From: Thermodesulfovibrionales bacterium
Lineage (GTDB): Bacteria; Nitrospirota; Thermodesulfovibrionia; Thermodesulfovibrionales; CALJEL01
DNA: 50,841 bases
Direction of reading: 5' to 3'
NCBI GenBank assembly: GCA_026417875.1
Contig: JAOACK010000002.1
Location: 33,061-83,901 of the forward strand
The position numbers were made by a program, and so were the translations under genes. The notes beneath the pieces were generated by a model that worked only from the letters and a program-made list of their open reading frames with translations, was not told the DNA's origin and made no database searches. Within the stretch, counting starts at the first letter, position 1. The number at the start of each line of letters is the position of its first letter. Shown piece after piece: positions 10,316 through 17,936 of this stretch.

Positions 10316-11683
10316 TCAGACATTCCTCATAACTGTATTAATTGAATCCTCAATTATATCAAGAAACTTTTCAAGATTCTCCATGCTTATGCTCAGTGGT
10401 GGCATTATTACTATTATATTGCCAAGGGGTCTTATGAAAAGTCCTCTTTTAAGTGCTTCGTAGGCCACCTTCCATCCTGTTCTGTCAATATATCCAAAGG
10501 ACTCCTTTGTCTTTCTGTCTCTTACAAGTTCTATTCCTGCCATAAAACCACACTGCCGGATATCTCCTATATTTTCATGTTCTCTCAATTTGTTAAATCT
10601 TTCTTTAAGAAATTCTATCTTTGGCTGAAGATGCTCCAGGACCCTATCTTTTTCAAAGATATCAAGAGAGGCAAGCGCAGCAGCGCATCCGAGCTGATTA
10701 CCCGTATAGGAGTGTCCATGAAAAAAGGTCTTTGCCTCTTCAAATCTTCCAAGAAAGGCATTGAATATCTCTTCGGTAGAGATGGTTGCAGCCAGCGGAA
10801 GATATCCACCTGTTATTCCCTTTGAAAGGCACATAATATCAGGAATAACTTCTTCATGCTCTACAGCAAACATCCTACCAGTCCTTCCAAAGCCGGTTGC
10901 CACCTCATCAGCAATCATGAGTATATTGTATTTACTGCATAGCTCTCTCACACCTTTAAGATAACCTGGTGGCTGAGTTATCATACCTCCTGCTGCCTGA
11001 ATGAGGGGCTCGATTATAAGAGCAGCTATCTCTTCGTGATGTTTTGATAGTATATCTTCGAGGACTGAGAGGCATTCCATCCTGCATTCCGGATAGGTCT
11101 TTTCAAGCTCGCATCTGTAACAGTAGGTTGAAGGTGCCCTGTATGTTTTAAAGAGAAGGGGCTTGAAGGTGCTGTGAAAGATATCTATACCTCCAACACT
11201 TACAGCTCCAAGGGTATCACCATGATAGGCATTGTTGAGACATAAGAATGCGGTTTTGCCTTTTTCTCCCCTGTGAATCCAGTACTGAAAGGCCATCTTT
11301 AATGCAACCTCAACAGAGGTTGAACCATTGTCTGAGTAGAAGACCTTTTTTAATCCCTCAGGTACAAGCTTTATAAGTCTTTCTGCTAGAAGTATTGAAG
11401 GTACATTCGCCATCCCAAGCAGGGTAGAGTGGGCGATTAGGTCAAGCTGTGCCTTGATGGCATCATTTATCTCCTTTCTTTTATGTCCATGGATATTTAC
11501 CCATAGAGAGGAGACACCATCAAGATACCACCTGCCCTTTACATCCTTTATAAAACAATCCCTTCCCTCAACAATAATCACAGGCTCCCTCTCCATCCAT
11601 TCCTTCATCTGTGTAAAGGGATGCCAGAGGTATAGTCGGTCAAGTTCAATAAGTCTGTTTATTTCATCTGCCTGTGAGCTCAA
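10316..11683 (-). CDS. bioA: Adenosylmethionine--8-amino-7-oxononanoate aminotransferase
   Basis: BioA makes 7,8-diaminopelargonate in biotin synthesis, using SAM as amino donor and PLP as cofactor. At 455 residues it has WHPFTQMKEW at the N-terminus, the YHGDTLGA segment, the IIEPLIQAAGGM segment, the cofactor aspartate in IADEVATGFGRTG and the PLP lysine in CLSKGITGG (about K286). The start is TTG at 11683, supported by a strong AAGGAGG 5 nt upstream on the minus strand. No other bio gene is in the window, and no BirA-type palindrome was seen upstream. It heads the minus-strand run bioA-kdsD-flavin reductase-EamA-HAD. Confidence 0.95.
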   Translation of the reverse strand: MSSQADEINRLIELDRLYLWHPFTQMKEWMEREPVIIVEGRDCFIKDVKGRWYLDGVSSLWVNIHGHKRKEINDAIKAQLDLIAHSTLLGMANVPSILLAERLIKLVPEGLKKVFYSDNGSTSVEVALKMAFQYWIHRGEKGKTAFLCLNNAYHGDTLGAVSVGGIDIFHSTFKPLLFKTYRAPSTYCYRCELEKTYPECRMECLSVLEDILSKHHEEIAALIIEPLIQAAGGMITQPPGYLKGVRELCSKYNILMIADEVATGFGRTGRMFAVEHEEVIPDIMCLSKGITGGYLPLAATISTEEIFNAFLGRFEEAKTFFHGHSYTGNQLGCAAALASLDIFEKDRVLEHLQPKIEFLKERFNKLREHENIGDIRQCGFMAGIELVRDRKTKESFGYIDRTGWKVAYEALKRGLFIRPLGNIIVIMPPLSISMENLEKFLDIIEDSINTVMRNV

Positions 11684-11770
11684 GAAAACCTCCTTAATTT
11701 AGCCCTAAAGCTTGTCTTTGAAAGGTAATTTATTATATGATTGATTCAGTCTCTAAAACAAGGAGGTTCA

Positions 11771-14185
11771 ATGATGAAGTTACCCCTTAAACCTGAAGAT
11801 TTATACAGATGCTGTGATCCAAAGATATTTGATTTTGAGACCACTGAAGAGCTCATACCTGTGGAAGGACCCCTTGGTCAGGAAAGGGCTATTAATGCTA
11901 TTGATTTTGGTCTGAGTCTCGAAAATACAGGATTTAATATCTTTGTACTTGGTGAACACGGAACAGGAAAGCTTACAAGTGTAAGAGAATTGATCAATAA
12001 AAAGGCAGAAAAGGAGCCTGTCCCACCAGACTGGTGTTATGTGTATAATTTTAAAAATCCCGATGTTCCATTAGCCCTTTCATTTCCACCTGGCAGGGCA
12101 GTTCAGTTCCAGAAGGACATGGCTGATCTTATAAAAACCCTTAGGGTTGAGATACCAAAGGTGTTTGAATCAAAGGAATATGATAAACAGAGAAGTCGTA
12201 TTATAGAGGAATTTCAGAAGAAACAGAAGGAGCTTTTCACTAACATCGAGGAGGAGGCAGCATCAAATGGTTTTGCCATACGAAAATCTGTCTCCGGACT
12301 ACTGATTGTCCCTGTAAAAAAGACAGGAGAGGCCCTTACAGAGGAAGAATTTGAGGCCCTTGATGAAAAAACAAAAAAGAGGATAGAAGAGATTGGAAGG
12401 ACTCTTCAGGAAAAACTTGATGATGTTGTAAGGACTGTTAAGGAAGCCGAGAAACTTCTAAAAGAGATGCTCCAGAAGCTTGAAAGGACTGCTGCCCTCG
12501 GTGCGGTGGGCCATCTCATAGACGAGATAAAGGAGAAATATAAGGATAACGAAAAGGTCCTTTCCTATCTTGAGAATGTTAAGGAAGATATCCTTGATCA
12601 TCTTGATGATTTCAAGACACAGGAAGAACAGGCTCCTCCCCTTCCATTCATGAGGATTCCAAAGGCAGAACCTGTTTTCACAAGATATGAGGTTAATGTA
12701 ATTGTAGACAACAGCTCCCAGAAAGGAGCTCCCTGTGTCTTCGAGCATAACCCGACATATTACAATCTCTTTGGAAGGATAGAGCACAAGTTTCAGTATG
12801 GAATTGCTGTAACAGATTTTTCCATGATAAAGGCAGGTTCACTGCACAAGGCAAACGGAGGTTATATTGTAATCCATGCCCTTGACCTTTTGAGAAACCT
12901 CTTTTCCTATGATGCCCTGAAGAGGGCAATAAGAAACAAAGAGATAAAGATTGAAGACATCTGGGAACAGTACAGACTGATCTCAACCACTACTCTTAAA
13001 CCCGAAGCAATACCACTAAATGTTAAGGTGATACTAATAGGTCATCCATTCCTATATTACATTCTTTACAGCTACGATGATGAATTCAAGGAACTCTTTA
13101 AGGTAAAGGCAGATTTTGACTCAAGGATGCCCAGGAATGATGAGACAATTAAAAAATATGCCATGTTTATAGCATCAAGGACAAAGGCTGAAAACCTGCT
13201 TCCTTTTGACAGAAGTGGTGTTGCCAGTGTTGTTGAATATGGCTCAAGACTTGCAGGCCACCAGGAAAAACTCTCTGCCCTCTTCGGTCATATAGCCGAT
13301 ATAGTTAGAGAGGCAAGCTTCTGGGCAAAGAAGTTTGGAAGTTCAGTTGTAAAAGCAGAGCATGTAGAAAAAGCTATTGAGGAAAGGAGATTCAGACATA
13401 ACAGGATAGAAGAAAGACTAAGAGAGGCTGTTCTTGAAGATACCATAATTGTCGAGACCTCCGGTCAGAAGATAGGGCAGGTTAATGGTCTTGCTGTAAT
13501 TGACCTGGGAGATTACACATTCGGCAAACCCTCAAGGATAACCGCAAGGACCTACACTGGCAAGGCAGGAGTTGTGAACATAGAACGCGAGACAAAGATG
13601 AGCGGAAGGATTCATGAAAAGGCCATCCTTATTTTAACCAACTACCTCGGAAGTAAATATGCCATTAAAAAACCCATAAGCCTGTCAGCCTCCATAACCT
13701 TTGAGCAGCTTTATGAGATGATAGAAGGTGACAGTGCAACATGTGCAGAATTCTATGCCCTCATCAGCAGTATATCAGGCATCCCTTTAAAACAGTCCAT
13801 AGCTGTTACAGGTTCAATGGATCAGAATGGAGAGGTACAGCCCATTGGTGGAGTTAATGAAAAAATAGAGGGATTTTTTGATGTCTGTAAAGAAAGGGGT
13901 CTTGACGGCTCTCATGGTGTGATAATACCTAGAAGAAACCTCAAGCACCTCATGCTAAGAAAAGATGTAGTCGAAGCAGTAAGACAAGGAAAGTTCTTCA
14001 TCTATCCCATCGACAGGGTGGAAGAGGGACTGGAAATACTCACAGGCATGCCAGCTGGTGAACTGAGAGAGGATGGTACATATCCTGAAGGTACGGTAAA
14101 CTATCTGGTTATGAAAAGACTTACCGAGATCTCAGAGGCACTGAAAGAGAAAAAAGAAGAAAAAGAGACAAAGAATAACACCTGA
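11771..14185 (+). CDS. Lon-like ATP-dependent protease (S16, AAA-type, COG1067 family)
   Basis: The protein of about 804 residues has a Walker A-like GEHGTGK at about 61-67, a long charged coiled-coil insertion (about 110-270), the remainder of the AAA domain, and a C-terminal S16 Lon protease domain. The catalytic serine lies in EGDSATC (about 653) and the lysine in GGVNEKIEGF (about 697). It lacks the classical Lon N-terminal domain, as in the LonB/YcbZ-type branch. It should degrade misfolded or regulatory cytosolic proteins. The frame extends to a TTG at 11741, but AGGAGG at 11761-11766 sets the start at ATG 11771 or the adjacent ATG 11774. It is divergent from bioA. Confidence 0.9.
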   Translation: MMKLPLKPEDLYRCCDPKIFDFETTEELIPVEGPLGQERAINAIDFGLSLENTGFNIFVLGEHGTGKLTSVRELINKKAEKEPVPPDWCYVYNFKNPDVPLALSFPPGRAVQFQKDMADLIKTLRVEIPKVFESKEYDKQRSRIIEEFQKKQKELFTNIEEEAASNGFAIRKSVSGLLIVPVKKTGEALTEEEFEALDEKTKKRIEEIGRTLQEKLDDVVRTVKEAEKLLKEMLQKLERTAALGAVGHLIDEIKEKYKDNEKVLSYLENVKEDILDHLDDFKTQEEQAPPLPFMRIPKAEPVFTRYEVNVIVDNSSQKGAPCVFEHNPTYYNLFGRIEHKFQYGIAVTDFSMIKAGSLHKANGGYIVIHALDLLRNLFSYDALKRAIRNKEIKIEDIWEQYRLISTTTLKPEAIPLNVKVILIGHPFLYYILYSYDDEFKELFKVKADFDSRMPRNDETIKKYAMFIASRTKAENLLPFDRSGVASVVEYGSRLAGHQEKLSALFGHIADIVREASFWAKKFGSSVVKAEHVEKAIEERRFRHNRIEERLREAVLEDTIIVETSGQKIGQVNGLAVIDLGDYTFGKPSRITARTYTGKAGVVNIERETKMSGRIHEKAILILTNYLGSKYAIKKPISLSASITFEQLYEMIEGDSATCAEFYALISSISGIPLKQSIAVTGSMDQNGEVQPIGGVNEKIEGFFDVCKERGLDGSHGVIIPRRNLKHLMLRKDVVEAVRQGKFFIYPIDRVEEGLEILTGMPAGELREDGTYPEGTVNYLVMKRLTEISEALKEKKEEKETKNNT

Positions 14186-14242
14186 TGCCTGATGGTCCTC
14201 AATGAGGAGTTTATTGGCTGATCACTGAGATCGCATCATTTT

Positions 14243-14248
14243 TATAAT
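14243..14248 (+). promoter_or_regulatory. -10 box of the acyltransferase gene
   Basis: TATAAT ends 5 nt before the ATG at 14254, with no Shine-Dalgarno between, consistent with a leaderless message. The -35 region is weak. Confidence 0.45.
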
Positions 14249-14253
14249 TTTTT

Positions 14254-15126
14254 ATGATATCTCAACTTATTGATTATATAGTGCCGGCCCTTTTCAGATT
14301 TTTTGTTCTGGTCATAACAGCCCTTCCAGAAAGATTTACTCTCAAGACCGGTGAATTTCTTGGTAGACTTTTATACTATTTCTGGATTCCCAGAAGAAAG
14401 ATAGCGATAGAGGCAGTAAAGAAAACCTCATTGATGGTGAAACTCAAGACAAACCTTTCTCCGCATTCAATAGTAAAAAAGAGCTTCATTAACCTTGGAA
14501 GATCCTTTATAGAAATCATCAGACTCTATGGAGGAGACAGGAGCATTCTCAAGAGAGTAAAATTAAAAGGCATTGAGAATTTTGATAGAGCAAAGGCAGA
14601 AGGAAAAGGGATAATCTTTCTTACAGGTCATTGCGGTAACTGGGAGCTAATGGCACTGGCATTCGGAAACACTGTAGAACCGATAGGTGTTGTAGCAAGA
14701 CCGCTTAATAGCAGACAACTCAATAAACTCATTGAAAAAATAAGATGCAAGTTTGGCAACCACGTTATATATAAAAAAGGCGCTGTAAGAGAGATACTTA
14801 AATTTTTAAGAGAAAACAGGGCAGTGGGTATATTGATGGATCAGAGTGTTCTGAGGCAGGAAGGCATATTAATAGATTTTCTTGGAAGGCCAGCCTGGAC
14901 ATCAAGAACTCCAGCCATGATAGCAAAAAAGACAGGTGCAAAGGTGCTTCCAGCCTTTATAAAGAGAGATGGCGAATGGCATATTATTGAAATAGGGAAA
15001 GAGGTCCAATTAAAAGGTGATGAATTAGAGGATACAAAAAAACTCTCCTCCTATATTGAGACCTATATTATGGAACATCCAACAGAATGGCTCTGGATAC
15101 ACAGGAGGTGGAAGGAGAGGAGTTGA
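14254..15126 (+). CDS. Lysophospholipid/lipid A acyltransferase (LpxL/HtrB family)
   Basis: This is a 290-residue LpxL/HtrB/MsbB-type enzyme that adds a secondary acyl chain to lipid A precursors, or a related glycolipid, at the inner membrane. A hydrophobic anchor is at about 8-25. The catalytic H(x4)E motif HCGNWE lies at about residues 126-131, followed by the usual VVARPLN segment, a GILMDQ segment and FLGRPAWTS. Length and motifs are normal for the family. Which of the secondary chains it adds cannot be told. It starts 68 bp after the Lon-like gene; downstream is the non-coding island with the CRISPR array. Confidence 0.9.
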   Translation: MISQLIDYIVPALFRFFVLVITALPERFTLKTGEFLGRLLYYFWIPRRKIAIEAVKKTSLMVKLKTNLSPHSIVKKSFINLGRSFIEIIRLYGGDRSILKRVKLKGIENFDRAKAEGKGIIFLTGHCGNWELMALAFGNTVEPIGVVARPLNSRQLNKLIEKIRCKFGNHVIYKKGAVREILKFLRENRAVGILMDQSVLRQEGILIDFLGRPAWTSRTPAMIAKKTGAKVLPAFIKRDGEWHIIEIGKEVQLKGDELEDTKKLSSYIETYIMEHPTEWLWIHRRWKERS

Positions 15127-15270
15127 AAAAAATATCTTTATAAGAGTAGTTTTTTAAGCCTTAAGCAGTAGGCATGCTTAATGAGTTAAAGACACTACCA
15201 GGATAAGACAGTCTGAAGAAATTTTCCTTCATCTAAAATTAAAACCTATTAATGGCAATACCTTAATCCT

Positions 15271-15301
15271 AAAAATAGGGACAATCCCTATTTTTGCAAT
15301 C
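15271..15301. repeat. 31-bp hairpin direct repeat, left copy
   Basis: This 31-bp sequence recurs without mismatch at 15711-15741. Within it, AAAAATAGGG and CCCTATTTTT form a perfect 10-bp stem with a 5-nt ACAAT loop, followed by GCAATC. This is the form of REP-like elements linked to RAYT/IS200-type transposases. No transposase is in the window. Confidence 0.9.
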
Positions 15302-15330
15302 GAAGATAACCTAACACTATTTCGGGGGCA

Positions 15331-15360
15331 CGTGGGGGAAATCAGTAGATTTCCCCCACG
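15331..15360. repeat. Perfect 13-bp hairpin beside the CRISPR array
   Basis: CGTGGGGGAAATC (15331-15343) and GATTTCCCCCACG (15348-15360) pair perfectly around the loop AGTA. It lies 24 bp beyond the degenerate end of the array. It could stop or protect the array transcript (minus strand), but no T-tract follows on either strand. Confidence 0.8.
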
Positions 15361-15384
15361 CTGTAAAACCTTCCAAGCAGGCAC

Positions 15385-15553
15385 TTCAAGTTTCCTGCCT
15401 GGCAGGAATGTCCGAAGACCTATTGTTAAACCCCTGCAGTTAGGGCTTTGCGTTTCAGTTCCTGCCTGGCAGGAATGTCCGAAGACAAATCTACATCGTC
15501 TATATAAGAAGTCTATTAGTTTCAGTTCCTGCCTGGCAGGAATGTCCGAAGAC
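15385..15553 (-). CRISPR. Minimal CRISPR array (3 repeats, 2 spacers), no cas genes nearby
   Basis: Three repeat copies of 35 nt lie at 15385-15419, 15452-15486 and 15519-15553, with an exact 67-bp period and two unrelated 32-nt spacers (15420-15451, 15487-15518). On the minus strand the repeat starts GTCTTCGGACATTCC and ends GGAACTGAAAC. The GAAAC end is typical of CRISPR repeats and sets the direction. A palindrome, TTCCTGC/GCAGGAA, lies at its centre. The left copy is degenerate only at the end corresponding to GAAAC, as expected of the terminal, leader-distal repeat. The leader should therefore lie to the right (15554-15710), which is AT-rich. No cas gene is present within the window. Confidence 0.78.
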
Positions 15554-15603
15554 AGCAGGCTTTGTAACTCTTTGTTTTCAAAGAACTTTTTATACCTAAT
15601 TTC

Positions 15604-15656
15604 GGAAACCTCCCCACCTTCTAAAGGTTACTAACATGTTACTAACAGAGGTTTCC
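15604..15656. repeat. Inverted repeat enclosing a tandem repeat in the presumed CRISPR leader
   Basis: GGAAACCTC (15604-15612) and GAGGTTTCC (15648-15656) are perfect inverted copies; with flanking TTC/GAA the match extends further with one extra base. Between them GTTACTAACA occurs twice (15627-15636 and 15638-15647). This lies upstream of the first repeat in the inferred direction of array transcription. Its role is unknown. Confidence 0.75.
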
Positions 15657-15710
15657 TGAATTTCAAAAAAATCATATTATAAAAGCACTTCTGCTGTCAA
15701 TAGCCTATCA

Positions 15711-15741
15711 AAAAATAGGGACAATCCCTATTTTTGCAATC
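15711..15741. repeat. 31-bp hairpin direct repeat, right copy
   Basis: It is identical to 15271-15301 and in the same orientation, so the two copies bracket a 409-bp segment holding the CRISPR array, the 13-bp hairpin and the leader-side repeats. It ends 38 bp before the -10 box of mltG. Confidence 0.9.
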
Positions 15742-15778
15742 CTGTTTCAGTTTGCTATAAATGATTAAAATCTGTCAT

Positions 15779-15784
15779 TATAAT
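15779..15784 (+). promoter_or_regulatory. -10 box of mltG
   Basis: TATAAT ends 4 nt before the ATG at 15789 and no Shine-Dalgarno precedes it. A leaderless start is implied, or else the true start is further inside the gene. No good -35 box was seen. Confidence 0.45.
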
Positions 15785-15788
15785 AGTA

Positions 15789-16868
15789 ATGAGAAAAGAT
15801 TTCTTTCTTATTTTTTCAGGGATTCTGCTCATTGTTTTTGTTTATCTGAGCTTTCAATTATTCGTTCCTGTAAGGAGGGAACCTGAAAAACTTGAGATTC
15901 TCATTCCCAAGGGAATGACATTCCGAGAGGCTGTAAATCTCCTGTATGAAAAAAGGCTCATCAGGGACCGGAATCTCTTTATAATCCTGGGAAGGCTCAC
16001 AGGCCTGCACAGGTCCCTTAGATATGGTTATTATGAATTTCTTGGAGGGGTGAGTCCTGCCTCTGTTTTCAGAAAACTCCTCAGAGGAGAAATAGAGGAA
16101 TACGAGATAAAATTCATTGAAGGTCAGACACTTGCTGAACTTGCTGAGGTACTGGAAGAAAAAGGCATAGTTGATAAAGACAGGTTTTTCAATCTGGTCA
16201 GGGACAGGTCACTTTTAAAAGAACTGTCAGTGGATGCTCCTTCACTTGAGGGATATCTCTATCCGACCACCTACAGGATTCCAAAGGGTACAGATGTTAT
16301 TGATATCCTAAAATTCATGGTCAATACCATGAGAAAGATGATAAATCCCTATATTGAAAAGGCAGAAGAGATGGGGCTCAGCGAGAACGAGCTTCTCACC
16401 CTCGCCTCTATAATAGAAAAAGAGGCAAGGGTGGATTATGAAAGACCGCTTATTTCTGCAGTTTATCACAATAGATTAAAAAGAAAGATGAAACTTCAGG
16501 CAGATCCTACTGCAGTTTATGAACTCAGGGGTACTAAAAAACTTGTTACAAGGAAGGATCTTTTACGGAAATCCATTTACAATACCTATATGCATAAAGG
16601 CCTTCCGCCAGGCCCAATCGCAGCACCAGGACTTAAATCTATTGTAGCTGCAGTGAATCCTGCTCAGGTGCCCTATCTTTATTTTGTTTCAAATAACGAT
16701 GGCACCCATTATTTTTCTGAGAGATTTGATGAACACAGACAGGCTGTTCAGGAATATATAAAGAAAAAAAGGTTGGCAAGACAGAGGTCTGAAGATATAA
16801 GGAACCAAAAAAGAGAAAATGAAAATACCTACCAGTCACAGAGGGATACTAAACCTCTTTTGAGATAA
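15789..16868 (+). CDS. mltG: Endolytic murein transglycosylase MltG (YceG-like)
   Basis: MltG cleaves nascent glycan strands at the outer face of the inner membrane and is thought to end strand elongation. The 359-residue protein has an N-terminal membrane anchor (about 5-25) and a LysM-like subdomain (LEILIPKGMTFREAVNLL). The catalytic glutamate is in ASIIEKEA at about residue 213. The conserved QADPTAVYEL, GLPPGPIAAPG and NDGTHYFSERFDEH segments follow. A lysine/arginine-rich tail of about 25 residues follows the domain. The gene overlaps ispG by 1 bp (TAATG). Confidence 0.95.
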   Translation: MRKDFFLIFSGILLIVFVYLSFQLFVPVRREPEKLEILIPKGMTFREAVNLLYEKRLIRDRNLFIILGRLTGLHRSLRYGYYEFLGGVSPASVFRKLLRGEIEEYEIKFIEGQTLAELAEVLEEKGIVDKDRFFNLVRDRSLLKELSVDAPSLEGYLYPTTYRIPKGTDVIDILKFMVNTMRKMINPYIEKAEEMGLSENELLTLASIIEKEARVDYERPLISAVYHNRLKRKMKLQADPTAVYELRGTKKLVTRKDLLRKSIYNTYMHKGLPPGPIAAPGLKSIVAAVNPAQVPYLYFVSNNDGTHYFSERFDEHRQAVQEYIKKKRLARQRSEDIRNQKRENENTYQSQRDTKPLLR

Positions 16869-17932
16869 TGATGATTAAGAGGAGAAAAACCAGAAGAATC
16901 TATGTTGGAAATGTCCCTGTTGGAGATGATGCACCTATATCAGTGCAGTCAATGACAAAAACAGACACAAGGGATGTTCAATCTACCATCTCTCAGATTA
17001 AGGAGCTTTCTTCTGCTGGTGCTGATATTATCAGGCTTGCTGTTCCCGATATGGAGGCTGCAAGAGCACTCGGCAGGATAAGAGCAGAGAGCCCAGTACC
17101 CCTTATTGCTGATATCCATTTTGACTACAGACTTGCAATTGAGTCAATAAAGCAGGGAATAGATGGGTTAAGAATAAATCCAGGAAATATCGGTGCAAAG
17201 TGGAAGATCAAAGAGGTTGTTAAAGCTGCTTCTGAAAGGCGCATACCTATTCGTATCGGAGTAAATGCAGGAAGCCTTGAAAGAGATATTCTTGAGAAAT
17301 ACGGCCATCCTGTAGCAGAGGCACTTGTTGAGAGTGCAAGGAGAAATATTGAGCTCCTTGAAGAGCTTGATTACAGGGAAATAAAGGTTTCTCTCAAATC
17401 CTCAGGTGTTATGGAGACCGTAAAGGCATACAGGCTATTTTCTGAGAGATTCGATTATCCCCTTCATGTGGGAATCTCAGAGGCAGGCCCACCACCCCAG
17501 GGAATTGTGAAAAGTTCTATAGGTATAGGCATTCTCCTTAGCGAAGGCATAGGAGACACCATAAGGGTCTCTCTTACAGCTTCTCCTATTCTTGAGGTTG
17601 TGGTAGCAAAATCAATCCTTAGGTCTCTTGGATTAAGAACAGAAGGACCTGATATAATCTCCTGTCCTACCTGTGGTAGATGTTCCATAGATATAATTAA
17701 ACTGGCAAATGATGTTTCAGCTCGCCTGTCTTCTATAAAGGAAAGTATTACTGTTGCTGTTATGGGCTGTCCTGTCAATGGACCTGGAGAGGCAAGGGAG
17801 GCAGATTTTGGTATAGCGGGTGGCAGGGGAAGGGGTGTGATTTTTAAAAAAGGAAAGGTGGTGAAAGAAGTCCGGGAAGAAGAGATTGTGGACAGTCTTA
17901 TTGAACTTATAGAGGAGGATTTAAAAAGCTAA
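16868..17932 (+). CDS. ispG: 4-hydroxy-3-methylbut-2-enyl diphosphate synthase (flavodoxin/ferredoxin)
   Basis: IspG (GcpE) makes HMBPP in the MEP pathway of isoprenoid synthesis, using a [4Fe-4S] cluster. The 354-residue protein is the short bacterial type. It has VSVQSMTKTDTRDV-like residues at the N-terminus (ISVQSMTKTDTRD), DIHFDYRLA, LRINPGNIG and VKSS-type segments. Cluster cysteines are in CPTCGRC (about 264-270) and MGCPVNGPGE (about 298). The gene begins in the stop codon of mltG; two adjacent ATGs (16868, 16871) are possible starts. PanC follows after 4 bp, so mltG-ispG-panC form one operon. Confidence 0.96.
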   Translation: MMIKRRKTRRIYVGNVPVGDDAPISVQSMTKTDTRDVQSTISQIKELSSAGADIIRLAVPDMEAARALGRIRAESPVPLIADIHFDYRLAIESIKQGIDGLRINPGNIGAKWKIKEVVKAASERRIPIRIGVNAGSLERDILEKYGHPVAEALVESARRNIELLEELDYREIKVSLKSSGVMETVKAYRLFSERFDYPLHVGISEAGPPPQGIVKSSIGIGILLSEGIGDTIRVSLTASPILEVVVAKSILRSLGLRTEGPDIISCPTCGRCSIDIIKLANDVSARLSSIKESITVAVMGCPVNGPGEAREADFGIAGGRGRGVIFKKGKVVKEVREEEIVDSLIELIEEDLKS

Positions 17933-17936
17933 TATC

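Noticed and set aside
11741-11770. TTG at 11741 as start of the Lon-like protease
   Set aside because: AGGAGG lies after it and is well spaced for the ATG at 11771 or 11774.
15332-15634. Open plus-strand frame of about 100 codons across the CRISPR island
   Set aside because: It simply translates the repeats three times (Pro/Ala/Trp-rich repeats from the CRISPR unit) and has no start signal; the array explains it.
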